DNA of 64,000 bases, taken from the NCBI RefSeq assembly GCF_026151205.1, contig NC_087080.1, forward strand, positions 7,109,096 to 7,173,095, read 5' to 3'. Under the pieces are notes generated by a model. The model ran no database searches. It was not told the DNA's origin and was given only the letters and a program-made list of their open reading frames with translations. Of this stretch, positions 24,479 to 34,601 are shown in pieces. Numbering within the stretch: position 1 is the stretch's first letter; each line of letters begins with the position of its first letter. The position numbers and the translations under genes are program-made. This stretch comes from Bolinopsis microptera. Its lineage: Eukaryota > Ctenophora > Tentaculata > Lobata > Bolinopsidae.

Positions 24479-27186
24479 TCAATTTGAAGCGGAGGATAAT
24501 TCAGCCACTATAATGTCCCTGAGAGTTTGAAATAAAGTCAACGCTAGACTATAATAAATAGTTATTATTGAAATAGTATACCCATCGCAAGGTAGTTTGT
24601 CTTCTTCGTTCTCCTCAGGAAGCCCCAGGATTGGAGGAGGAGATTCCACAGAGAACACTGAAGTTCCTCCTAAATTTCCCTTCATCAATCCTGCTTCTCC
24701 TGATAACACCAGTCACGTTATAATAATTATATGATAATTGGATGGTAATTGGATGGTAATTAAAAGATAATTGGATGGCAGTTTTGTCGATTTATAGGCC
24801 ATTATATGAATATCAGATCAGTACTCAAAATTCACATGCTCGCCTGTATATAAAAGTTATGTTACCACGGCAACTATAATCTAATATTCTACACAGCTAT
24901 TTATGTTTCTTACCTTTCTCTGTGTCTTTAATGTGGTACGGAGGAGAAACTGACGCCTGTAAGGAAACATTACTGAGTTTAGAGTTGTGTGCATCAAAAA
25001 CGGAGTAATGATGATAGATTAATGAAAAGCTAATTGATGTTTAATTAGCTAATAAATAGTTAATTACCCTGACGGAAGGAGATTCAGTTTCATCGTCACT
25101 TCCATCAGAAAGTGGAGGTACAGGAAGGAGCTCCGTGTGACAGAAGGGACACATGTTGCTTCTTTCAATACTTGGGTCTACCATCGGGAACCTGCACAAA
25201 ATGGGGCTATCTATAGAATGGGGATATTTATAGAATGGGGCTATTTATAGAATGGGCCTATTTATAGACAGCTCAATCTCTGAGATTCACAAAGTATCGG
25301 GAGATTAAATTGTGTATTTGTATCGGAGACCTGAACAGTGTGTGTTAGTAACGAGCCCGATTGTGCAATGGAACTTAAGTTTTACTGAATTTTGTTGATG
25401 TGAGAATACGTGTGTTACTGCTCTGTATCTAGTTTTAGGGTCAGCTTCATCCAGCAACGTACAAATAGCTAGCATAGTTATAAGTGTTTTTCTGGTGTCA
25501 CTGTGCCATAATGTGATATGGAAATATGATGTTAGATAAAAGCGTAGCAGCACACCGTAATTTTTCTTCAATGAATAGAAAGTACAGAAAACCAAATGTA
25601 GCTGAAAACAAAAAAACTCACTGTTTCACGCGATAAAGAAATTTCCAAATATCTGTGACAAAAATCAAATAGTTTATTATTTACTAACTTACAATACAAG
25701 CAACAAATCAAATGCACTTTGTGCAAACCAACCACAATCTTACTATAAATTATAGAAACGAGATAAAAAGAAACCACTAACCGCTCGGAAAGAGGTTTAG
25801 GAGCGGGCACGGCTCTCTTTACTCGTGTACTCTCTTTGATGTACTGGAGTATTGTGGGGGGTCCCACCCCCTCCAGCTCTGATATAGCGCTGTAAGTAGA
25901 TACGGATTCCTGATCCTCGTCACTGGGGTTCAGGTCGGATCGGCTCTCGTCGTTCGTCACAACTAGGGAGTACAGTTAAAATAATAATTGGTTTTAATTG
26001 ATTTTTAGCAAATATTATTCGTGAGTCAATCTGACACAGTCACTAAATTGTTCAATAGTGATACATATTAGTGACTGTGAAACATCTTTGTAAGAAGCTA
26101 CACCATGAATTTTACATTTTAATGTTCAGTTCATACCTGACTCCTGACTGACAGCATGTAGTTTACAGTCACTGGTATTAGTCTTGATATCAGAGTCATT
26201 GAGTTTCTCTCCGCCCTTCAGCAAAGCTGGAGCTGTGGTGAAGATCAAATAGCATATAAGCATGTGATTTTGTAATGTAGTCAATAAATAAATAAGTCAA
26301 TAAACTCGTACATGCGTTTATTAATGTTAACTCACAATGACAATCTTTCCACGTTTATCAAAATTCTATAAGGTCAATAAAATCTGACCAGAAGGCCCAA
26401 TCTCTAAAAATGCTACAACAAAAGTGAGAGGCAAACCGCTGGTTGTTTCAATAACTGGAAGAGGAGGATAAGGTGAGATCTCCTCAGCAAATTGAGCAGG
26501 CCGGAAGGAGGAGATGTTACTCCCTGATAGCAATGTGATGTCCGTCTGGCACATTTTCTCCATAGCAGTCTGGTGTAGAGTGAAAAAAGCATAAAATTTA
26601 TACAATAGGATGACTCAAAAGAGGGGTTACAAAATAAACGGTAATTTTATTTGGTTCAATGATGCATTTTCAATGGTTGCATTAATGATGACAAAAAATC
26701 AATTCGGTGGCAGTATATATATTACTCTTGTCAAAACATTTATATAAGGCATTGTCAAATTAACTTGCCTTAGATATCAGTATATAAAATGTAACTTACA
26801 ATGGGTGAGATGGGAGGTAATATAGTCACACTTCTTGGTAGGTGTGTAATGTGATCAGGGGATGACTTTTTCTCTGGTTGTTTTTCTAGTTGTTCAGGTG
26901 TTTTCCTGGCTGTTTCAACTGATTCGACTGTTTCAACTGATTGGACTGTTTCAACTGATTGGACTGTTTCAACTGATTCGACTGGCTCTATGACATGTTC
27001 AGTTGACTTGATGTCAATATCAGTAGCTTCTGATGACATTATAACTTGCTCAATGGGGTCAACAGTTTGTTCTAACTTCTCGGCTTCTCCATCGGGCCCA
27101 CTTGCTTTATCAATAGCTTCATCAACAATATCTAAAATCTCTGAAGCAACCTCATGGTCTTCTCCATCGTTTGACTCAGGATCCAT
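24479..27186 (-). CDS. Unrecognised acidic, low-complexity protein, eight exons
   Basis: Exons in transcript order: 27186-26800, 26569-26437, 26232-26137, 25962-25782, 25191-25068, 24956-24914, 24699-24582, 24518-24479. All junctions are in phase and total 1122 nt (373 residues plus TGA). No family was recognised. The N-terminal third is acidic with a tandem VE(S/T)V(E/Q)TV-type repeat near residues 72-96. Later exons give a CPFCHTEL segment (C-x-x-C-H, too small for a full zinc finger), a basic RVKRAVPAPKPLSER stretch and several proline- and serine-rich acidic patches. There is no signal peptide or membrane helix, so it is probably intracellular and largely disordered. It converges on the cathepsin-like gene. 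The second donor (GTTTGC) is weak. The exon chain is convincing; the function is unknown. Confidence 0.75.
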
Positions 27187-27949
27187 TTAAGAAACTGGCC
27201 CTAGGATTGTGTAACAATTTAAAATACAAGTAATTTACTTTACAGGGCTGTAACAATGGCTATGATAGTAGTAATGCGGTCTGTTATTTATGCTGTCCAG
27301 TTTTAGGACTTTATAAAGACAAAGCCTTCAAATGAAAAAAATTAAAGAGCCACAACAGGTTCCAAAATATATCGGATGTAATAAAGCACATTCCACACAC
27401 TGACCATACTTCTACCAGCAAATTTAAAGACAGGTTGCAATGAATTAAAGACTGCGAAGCCTTTAAAATGATCAAAATTAAAGACACTGAAGCCTTCGCC
27501 AAAGTTAACCGTCTTTATATAACAAACTGAGTGTAATAATTTTCCTGTGTGTTGGTTATACAAAGATGGTAATAAATTGGATGGGATTGAATATCCAGGA
27601 TCATAAGCTCGATTATATGAATCACTCTACACCGCCACAAAACATCACTGACCGGTTCACTAGCCGGTTTCCTCTCTAAATCATACCAAATTTACTGCCA
27701 CAGCAAAAGCAATCTATGGGCGCAGAAACCGGGGGCAGGGGGCCATCCAGGGCGGTGCCTTTTTCAGCGGGGGCGCCAACAGGCAATGTTGCGCCATTGG
27801 GGCCATCGCCCCCCCCCCCCCCCCCTCCCCTCTCCATAAAATATTGACAAGGGGCGAGAATGGACTATATTTGGGTTTTATTTATTTGGCCTATCCGCCA
27901 TTATTAGCTGCAGTTGAGGTATCTGCAGTGCAGTTAAACTATCAGCATA
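27187..27949. other. Intergenic sequence with C-rich repeat
   Basis: 5' flank of the minus-strand gene. Around 27720-27840 is a GC-rich repeat with GGGGGCGCCAACAGGCAA and a long C run. The same GCGCCAACAGGCAA block recurs near 35680. Confidence 0.45.
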
Positions 27950-27953
27950 GTGT

Positions 27954-28089
27954 TGTCAGCCTATTTTATATACTGTAACTATCTAACGACATCCCCCTTT
28001 AGGTTATTCTATGTAATACAGTTCATTGTAAGTTGTTCCTCATTCATTACCTGGTTTCATTGAATAAGTGCAATTACAAGAACCTCACA
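27954..28089 (+). repeat. 5' long terminal repeat
   Basis: 136-bp LTR with TG...CA ends, apparently identical to the 3' copy. It is very short for a Ty3/gypsy element. Confidence 0.93.
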
Positions 28090-28139
28090 TAATAACCTCA
28101 AATTATTTTGTAACATCTATCCTACAGAAGTGTTGAGAT

Positions 28140-29144
28140 ATGGCACCAGTCAACGTTATTCCAGCGCTGATGCCGGGTCAGTCCATTCAAGATTGGGGAA
28201 GACTGTTTAAGCGAGCAACGGCACTATTTGCATCAGAGAAACAGAAAATTGACTCTCTTCCAGTTTACGTTTGCAGAAATGAAGGAGAAGTGGAGATTGC
28301 ATTACTGGTTGTAGAAGAAAATACTGATGATGATCTAGATAAAGCACTCAAAAGGTTGAGCGAGCTTGTAGATGGTAAACCATCACGGGTTCTAGCGGCT
28401 CAAAAGTTCTTTGATTGTCCTGTTACTGGGGAGCTCAAGACTACATTCTTCATCTTGAAGAAATTAGGGAAAGAAGCAGTATTTTCAAATGATGTTGTAC
28501 TGCTGAGATTCTTAAGTCTCATACCCTCAGGAGTTAAGTTTCATGAAGATAACAAGGCAAAGATAAAAGCGGATATGACGGATGCGGAATTACTGGAAAT
28601 GTTTGCGTTGCTACAGCCACAGCTAGACAAAGCCCAAAACCATACTAAGCAGGAGTTGCAGATTAACATAAAGCAAGAGAAAGAGGACGGTTTCGTCTTC
28701 GCAGCAGATTTGGAAGAGAATCAGAGACCCACAGACTACACCGGAGAGTTAGATGCCTTGAAAGGTGAATTGGACTCCATTAAGCACTACCTGTTAGACC
28801 AGCATGAAGAGAACTGGACAGAGGAAAGAGAATGGGATGAAACTGAAGAGGTGTATTATGGAACAGAGAACAGGCAAAGAAGCACAAGAAGATGCTATAC
28901 ATGTGACAGGCAAGGTCACATTGCCACTCAATGTTTTAAACGTAAATGCAAGGCATGTGGTAAGCTGGGTCACAGTACTCATGAATGTGAGAAGAAGAAG
29001 TCAGGAGGATACTCAGGAGGATACTCAGGATCAGGAGGATACTCGAGAGGATCCTCAAGCTCAATGGGACACCCAGAGGGGCAGTCTAGAGGAAACAAAC
29101 AACGTCCGCAGCAGAAAGACAATGGGAGAAGAGCAAACTTATGA
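28140..29144 (+). CDS. Retrotransposon Gag with two zinc knuckles
   Basis: A 334-residue frame. The C-terminal part carries two adjacent CCHC knuckles, CYTCDRQGHIATQC and CKACGKLGHSTHEC, followed by a Gly/Ser-rich GGYSGGYSG-type repeat and a basic tail. The N-terminal two thirds are helical and charged, as expected for capsid. It ends in a UGA (29142-29144) that is in the same frame as the following protease-pol frame, and the context is UGA-CUAG. That context is well known to allow stop-codon readthrough, so Gag-Pol is probably made that way. Confidence 0.88.
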   Translation: MAPVNVIPALMPGQSIQDWGRLFKRATALFASEKQKIDSLPVYVCRNEGEVEIALLVVEENTDDDLDKALKRLSELVDGKPSRVLAAQKFFDCPVTGELKTTFFILKKLGKEAVFSNDVVLLRFLSLIPSGVKFHEDNKAKIKADMTDAELLEMFALLQPQLDKAQNHTKQELQINIKQEKEDGFVFAADLEENQRPTDYTGELDALKGELDSIKHYLLDQHEENWTEEREWDETEEVYYGTENRQRSTRRCYTCDRQGHIATQCFKRKCKACGKLGHSTHECEKKKSGGYSGGYSGSGGYSRGSSSSMGHPEGQSRGNKQRPQQKDNGRRANL

Positions 29145-31637
29145 CTAGACGGACAGATTCAGTACAATGGTAAAATAGTTGCAGCGAGAATACTCCTGGA
29201 TAGTGGAGCAAACACATCTCTCATCAGTGCTGAATTGCTTCCTGAACTAGAAGATAAAATTAAAGATGGGGGCTCTATTAATGGGATTGGTGGTAAGCAG
29301 AAAACAGGGGACCCAGTGCAGTGTGATGTGATGTTTCACTCGGGATGGACCCAGACTCACTGGATGAAACCTACATTCTTACCCGCCCAGCCGGACTTGG
29401 TTATCCTTGGTATGGACTTTATGCAGAAGTTTGGGAAGACCGGATTTGATTGGGAAAAGGGTTGCGTTAAGCTGGGCGAACAGTGGGTATACTGCCTACT
29501 CAGCGAGGACAAACAACCTACATACAACATCAACCCGGAGCTTTCTAATGAAGAAGTAGGTAATCTTAAAAACGTGGTAGATGAATTCAAAAATGTTTTT
29601 GCATCTAACCCCAAAGCCCCTCGCAAATACAAGGGTCCTCAACACTATATTGTAAGTGAAACTAATAGAGTTAGCTTTGATAAGCCCAGGAGAGTCCCTG
29701 AAAAATGGATGGGACACATCAACCGCCAAATTGACGAAATGTTAGAGAATGGGATCATTGAACCGTCTGCATCGCCATACAACAGCAATGTAATCATAGT
29801 TGATAAAAAGGATGGGGATAAACGCTTTGTAATTGATTATCGTTCATTAAATAAGGGCACTATTAAAGACTCGTATCCTTTACCTAACATAGACGAGCTT
29901 ATAGACAAATGCCAAGGCGCAAAATACTTTACGCAACTTGACCTTGCGGCTGGTTACTGGTGTGTGCCTATCGCTGAAGAAGATAGACATAAAACAGCAT
30001 TTAGCGTGCCGCGTGGTAAATACCAATGTTTAAGAATGGCATTCGGACTCAAAAACTCAGGTCCTACTTTTCAGAGGAATATGGATGCTATTGTGAAGAG
30101 TGCTAAGAAGAACATGACTAAGGAGCAGACTCAAGATGGTTCTGGATTGGACGATTACTCTGACAACCTGATATTATTCTCCAGGAATCTGGAAGATCAT
30201 GTGAGTATGCTTAAGATCGTCATGAATGAATTGAGGAAAATGAACATGTCACTCAGAGTTGACAAATGCGAATTTGGCTACACTAAGATTGACTTCTTGG
30301 GATTTGTTATTGACGGAGTTAGTGTGGGTCCTTCTGAAGCTAATATAGATAAAGTCAAGCAGTTCCCTAAACCTAAAAACAAGAAAGAAATCCGGAACAA
30401 GATAATGAGATGGTTAAATGAACTCGAGGCTGTTGAGTATGAAGTTAGGTACATCCCTGGAGAATTGAATGGAGTAGCTGACAGTCTGAGCAGAATTGTG
30501 GTAAAGACTGACATTAAAACGGAAAGAAGCGATGCAGAAGCAGAAAGTCACATTTATGCTGAGTTGAGTAAAGATGGAGAGAATGACAGCTCATTGAAAA
30601 ATGCCCAAGAAAACGATGCCTGGATTAAGTGGACTACATCTAGAATACAGAGCAACAAGGTTATCTCTAGAGGACCTTATAAAAACACTAAATATCTAAG
30701 TGTTGACAGCTCAGGGCTGTTGTATAAGGGAAGACGTATTGTAGTGCCACCAAGCCTTCAAGATAAAATAATTCAGGAATACCACTGCCAAAGCCATCCC
30801 GGGCCAGAGATAACCGCAACCCAAATCAGGGCTAGGTTTTGGTGGAGAAGTTTATCTAAACAGGTAGATGCGTTCACCAAAGACTGTAGAACCTGTATTC
30901 AAGCCAAGAGTAGACCTGATAAGGCTGAAATGATAATCACTGATGTCCCTAAACCCCATGAGATGATTTCCTTTGATATAGGCTCAATGCCTAAATCGCC
31001 CAAAGGTAATTGTTGTTTCATACTGTGTGTCGACTTATGTACCAAGATGATAAACGCTACGGCTTTGCCCAATCAGACATCTAAGGTCCTCAAAGAAGTA
31101 TTTTGGGAGAAACATATTGCCTATTATGGAGTACCTAAGATTCTAGTCTCTGACCAAGGCCCTAATGTAGACAAATCAGCCATCAAAGAACTGTGTGATG
31201 AGCTTGGTATCGAGAAGCGCCACTCAAGCCCATACCACCCACAGGGGAATGGATCGGCTGAAAGATCAATTCAAACCGTTAAAGACAGACTGCGTGCTAT
31301 GATAATAGCTAGGCAGATACCTGTAACAGATTGGGATACCCTTCTTCCAGAAGCTGTGTTAGAGATGAACAGTCAAATGAACAAGTCGCTTAAGGCGTCA
31401 CCATTCTCATGTACTTTTGGTAAAGATGCTAGACTAGCAGTTGATAATTTCTTCCAACTACCAAGTATTACCAATGAGCTCAGTCAAGAAGAGATCTTAG
31501 TAGCAGCTAATCACAATCGGGACATGGCCAAGAAAGCATACAAGATTCAACATGACAAGAATGCCTCAAAGGAGAGTAAGGAGTGGAAGCAAGGAGACCG
31601 AGTGCTAATAAAGCGTACACATGGTAAACTTAATTAA
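29145..31637 (+). CDS. Retrotransposon Pol: protease, reverse transcriptase, integrase (defective)
   Basis: Open from the codon after the gag UGA. The aspartic protease motif LLDSGANTSLIS is at about 29195-29230. Reverse transcriptase follows, with VIDYRSLNK, FTQLDLAAGYW and AFGLKNSGPTFQR. The catalytic box reads YSDN instead of the usual Y-x-D-D. After PKPKNKKEIR the frame jumps to the end of an RNase H domain (YIPGELNGVADSLSRI), so about 250 residues appear to be missing. Integrase has the H-x3-H and C-x2-C zinc motif and the D, D, E catalytic positions (FDIGSM, VSDQGPN, GNGSAERS). The frame then ends inside an inserted LINE fragment. Pol normally copies and integrates the element; this copy should be inactive. 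Confidence 0.88.
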   Translation, partial: LDGQIQYNGKIVAARILLDSGANTSLISAELLPELEDKIKDGGSINGIGGKQKTGDPVQCDVMFHSGWTQTHWMKPTFLPAQPDLVILGMDFMQKFGKTGFDWEKGCVKLGEQWVYCLLSEDKQPTYNINPELSNEEVGNLKNVVDEFKNVFASNPKAPRKYKGPQHYIVSETNRVSFDKPRRVPEKWMGHINRQIDEMLENGIIEPSASPYNSNVIIVDKKDGDKRFVIDYRSLNKGTIKDSYPLPNIDELIDKCQGAKYFTQLDLAAGYWCVPIAEEDRHKTAFSVPRGKYQCLRMAFGLKNSGPTFQRNMDAIVKSAKKNMTKEQTQDGSGLDDYSDNLILFSRNLEDHVSMLKIVMNELRKMNMSLRVDKCEFGYTKIDFLGFVIDGVSVGPSEANIDKVKQFPKPKNKKEIRNKIMRWLNELEAVEYEVRYIPGELNGVADSLSRIVVKTDIKTERSDAEAESHIYAELSKDGENDSSLKNAQENDAWIKWTTSRIQSNKVISRGPYKNTKYLSVDSSGLLYKGRRIVVPPSLQDKIIQEYHCQSHPGPEITATQIRARFWWRSLSKQVDAFTKDCRTCIQAKSRPDKAEMIITDVPKPHEMISFDIGSMPKSPKGNCCFILCVDLCTKMINATALPNQTSKVLKEVFWEKHIAYYGVPKILVSDQGPNVDKSAIKELCDELGIEKRHSSPYHPQGNGSAERSIQTVKDRLRAMIIARQIPVTDWDTLLPEAVLEMNSQMNKSLKASPFSCTFGKDARLAVDNFFQLPSITNELSQEEILVAANHNRDMAKKAYKIQHDKNASKESKEWKQGDRVLIKRTHGKLN

Positions 31638-32275
31638 TTAATTAAAATTGAAATTTAAAAACACCACTATTAAGCGTACACTTTTACTCAGCAGTGTCAC
31701 TACAACTAGTTTACAAAAATACTTTTAAAACTATATATCAAAAGCAAAATAAAGTTCTATGTATAAATTCGTTCATAAAACTTCCAAAAAGCTAATATAA
31801 TTTAGATAAGTCAAAGAGAGGGTTAAAATTATTAATAAAACATTTTTGCTACCTCAGTGTCAGATAAAGTAAACAAATAAGTCTTCAGTGCGGACTTAAA
31901 CGCCTCAACAGAATAACATTGTTTAACTGAGTCTGGTAGTGCATTAAAAACTCGTGGACCAACCACACTAAAACTACGATCACCAAAACCCTTGGTTGAA
32001 CGATAAGGGACTATGAGCCTAACAGTGTGTCCATGGTGAGCATACTTAAACATATCTTGAAGGTACAGTGGCGCTATTCCATTAATAGCCTTAAAAGATA
32101 GGAGACATATTTTAAAAATCACTCTTTTAGGTATATTAAGCCAGTGCAATTTATCAAGATCATCGCCTAGGTGATCAAATTTATATTTTCCTAAACATAA
32201 AAAGATCTCGCCTAAATGGGTTGATGGACCATTCCACATTGTTAGGAAACTCAGCAATGTCAACTGGGAAATCAC
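31638..32275 (-). pseudogene. LINE fragment inserted in the retrotransposon pol
   Basis: On the minus strand, 32275-31832 codes the C-terminal end of a jockey/CR1-like reverse transcriptase (LHWLNIPKRVIFKICLLSFK, then RSFSVVGPRVFNALPDSVK and FKSALKTYLF). It interrupts pol between THGK and a DGPFHIVRKLSNVNW segment that resumes about 32231. The left edge is AT-rich with TTAATTAATTAATTAA, compatible with a LINE 3' tail. It belongs to a different LINE lineage from the copy at 11629-13155. Exact borders and target duplication are unclear. Confidence 0.75.
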
Positions 32276-32768
32276 AGATTCTAAGGGTAAACATAGAATT
32301 TATCACAGTAACCTGATGATGGACGCAGGCACCAGAAAAGAACCCGTTGCAAGCAGAACATCAACAGATACTGAAGAGGTGGAAGCAACAAACACACCAA
32401 GAATCCATGAGATCATCATGCCATCGTTACCCACTACCAGTACCATAAAGGCTCCGGATCCTACACTACTGATATCTACTACACCTACATCGCCGGTAGA
32501 AAACCTTTTGGATCAGACACTAATAGACACCCTTGATATGCGGAGATTTAGGGAACATGTTCTGTCAGAAAGCCCTGAAGCAATAGAGGATTGCCTAAGG
32601 GATCCTGAGGAAACCATTAATGAGACGGGGATCGCTACTGAGGAGAGTACCGAAACTACGGAAGAGGTCGCTACTGCAGAGGTTATACCTACTTCATCTA
32701 ATGCTACACGCTCAGGCAGAGTCTCTAAAGCTGTAATAGGTAATAGACTCATTGACCAGATTGAATAG
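32231..32768 (+). CDS. Resumed C-terminal part of retrotransposon Pol
   Basis: After the LINE insertion an open frame continues the integrase C-terminal domain (WEITDSKGKHRIYHSNLM) and then a Ser/Thr/Glu-rich tail, ending RSGRVSKAVIGNRLIDQIE before a stop at 32768. Its position before the purine tract and 3' LTR supports this. It is a separated fragment, not an independent gene. Confidence 0.7.
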
Positions 32769-33117
32769 ACTTTTGAATTTATAAACACTTTTTATTATGA
32801 CTGTAATCAATAGTGTTTAATGTTATTAATTGATACATTGATAGTTTTCTAAACCTGTTTGTACCGCCAGATTTATATGGTTTTTAGGGGAGATATTGAA
32901 TTATTTATGATTTTTATTGACCTATTTTGATATGGTTATTATCATTTTTACTATTATTTTTTCGATACCTTTAGGGTATTTGAAATTGACTCAAACAAAC
33001 CGATGCTATTTATCAATTCTTTTAATTTATTGAACATTGTTAACCTTATACGATTTTAGCTGGGCTTGAAATTTTCATATAGATTTGGGTTTTTCAACTT
33101 TTGAAGAGAGGGTGTGA

Positions 33118-33253
33118 TGTCAGCCTATTTTATATACTGTAACTATCTAACGACATCCCCCTTTAGGTTATTCTATGTAATACAGTTCATTGTAAGTTGT
33201 TCCTCATTCATTACCTGGTTTCATTGAATAAGTGCAATTACAAGAACCTCACA
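33118..33253 (+). repeat. 3' long terminal repeat
   Basis: 136-bp copy of the 5' LTR. It is preceded by a purine-rich tract and followed by the GTGT target duplication. Confidence 0.93.
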
Positions 33254-33457
33254 GTGTTAACTTCTTAATATTGTAGTCACCACTTGCAGTCCAAATTTAC
33301 ATTCATTGCTAGAATTCATTACTTCAAACAAGTTTCCAACAATCTTTCCAGGTTCTCCCTCGCACCTTTTTGAGACCAAATCCTGTGTGCAAGAATAATT
33401 AAGAATTTTCAGGACTTCACCCTCAAAACCTTAATGGATTTATCAATTGTTATGTTT

Positions 33458-33522
33458 ACTGGGCTGCGCTCAGCCTGTCATTCCGCCGAATGAATGAACA
33501 TAATAGCCTGAGGTCCCCAGGT
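33458..33522 (+). mobile_element. Very short GC-rich element, copy 1 (65 bp, 13-bp TSD)
   Basis: Starts ACTGGGCTGCGCTCAGCC, contains TGTCATTCCGCC, ends GAGGTCCCCAGGT. It is flanked by the exact 13-bp direct repeat AATTGTTATGTTT (33445-33457 and 33523-33535). This is the cleanest copy of a family seen at least five times in the window. Confidence 0.85.
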
Positions 33523-33705
33523 AATTGTTATGTTTGCTTGAGAAATAAGGACTTTATAAATACACTTTTATTAACCGTAGTTGGTAGTATTGATTAAAAG
33601 TAGTTTTGGGTTGTCGAACTGTTTGTGCGGGCAAAATCATAAAACATATTAAAAAAGATTGTTTTTATTTTAAAATGATTTTTAATAGCATATCAAAAAA
33701 TATTT

Positions 33706-33781
33706 ACTGGGCGGCGCTCAGCCTGTCATTCCGCCGAATCTTTATTTGGCGTGCTGAACATAATAGCCTGGGCCCCCAGGT
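33706..33781 (+). mobile_element. Very short GC-rich element, copy 2 (76 bp)
   Basis: ACTGGGCGGCGCTCAGCC start, TGTCATTCCGCC block, GGGCCCCCAGGT end. Flanked by AAAAAATATTT and AAAAAATATGT, a near-perfect 11-bp duplication. Confidence 0.8.
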
Positions 33782-33807
33782 AAAAAATATGTGCTTTATT
33801 TATTTTT

Positions 33808-33893
33808 ACCTGAGGACCCCAGTGCAGGCTATTATGTTTATTAACATAATAGAATAAAGATTTGGCGGAATGACAGGCTGAGCGCGGCCCAGT
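33808..33893 (-). mobile_element. Very short GC-rich element, copy 3 (inverted)
   Basis: Reverse orientation: ACCTGAGGACCCCAGT at the left, GGCGGAATGACAGGCTGAGC and CCAGT at the right. The flanks share a TATTTATTT word. It sits 26 bp from copy 2, head to tail-inverted. Confidence 0.78.
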
Positions 33894-34600
33894 AATATTT
33901 ATTTACGTCATTGTACTGCAAGCGCACTTGTTCACATTAAGCGCAATTAGAGCTTCAGTTAAAAACAAGGTAAAAATTGTCATACGTTGTATGACCCGCC
34001 GCGCACGAGTGCGCGGCTCCCGGCCCTGTATCGTTGAAACTCTACAGGGGTACTGTAGTGAAACGACAGTGTGGGTCACCACGTGATACAAGGTAAAAGC
34101 AGCCACGGCCACAAATTATTGCACATGACATAAGATTTTAATAAAATTTAGCAAATCCATGGATTTGCATTCGTGGATTTGCATTCTATTTGATTGACGA
34201 TGTCAATCCGTCGAGATCGTTGCTCTGCGAAGCAAGAATGCTAGTTCGCGCGGCGCGTCGAAGCGGCGAAGTCCTCCAACATTCTATGCACGAATATTTA
34301 ATATTTTGGTGGTTACACTTTTTTAAAAAGGTGTTCAAAATTAAATTTGGTATTTTGCGCGCACTTTATGTTTTGTATTTTAATTATTCCATGTCTGCAT
34401 CAGTCAGAAGCAATTTTTCCCAAATATAGGATTAATTTAAATGTATTTATTACAATTATAGTAATAATTATTTTAAAATAAAACTTAAATTTTAGGCGTG
34501 CCGCGCATATTTTCGTCAATTTATAATACATAATATAATTTTTCATATCAAGTATAATATAATTTTAATAACTTGGAAATATTGTTATAGACAACAACCA
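33894..34600. other. Non-coding stretch with octamer-like palindrome
   Basis: AT-rich flanks around a GC-rich block at 33990-34110. At 34152-34190 there is a GCAAATCCATGGATTTGC palindrome followed by a second GGATTTGCATT. ATTTGCAT is the POU octamer. No RNA gene was recognised downstream. Confidence 0.4.
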
Positions 34601-34601
34601 A

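Larger units (their letters stand above)
27954..33253 (+). mobile_element. LTR retrotransposon (Ty3/gypsy-like), defective
   Basis: Two apparently identical 136-bp long terminal repeats (27954-28089, 33118-33253) begin TGTCAG and end CTCACA. They are flanked by the 4-bp duplication GTGT (27950-27953, 33254-33257). Between them lie gag and pol in the plus orientation, and a purine-rich GAAGAGAGGG tract just before the 3' LTR that fits a polypurine tract. The sequence right after the 5' LTR (TAATAACCTC) does not match a familiar tRNA primer site. Identical LTRs imply recent insertion. Even so, the copy has lost most of its RNase H domain, has an altered RT active site and is interrupted by a LINE fragment, so it could only have moved with help. 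Confidence 0.93.

Noticed and set aside
33600-33857. 83-codon plus-strand frame
   Set aside because: Runs through two inverted copies of the short GC-rich element and has no protein-like features.
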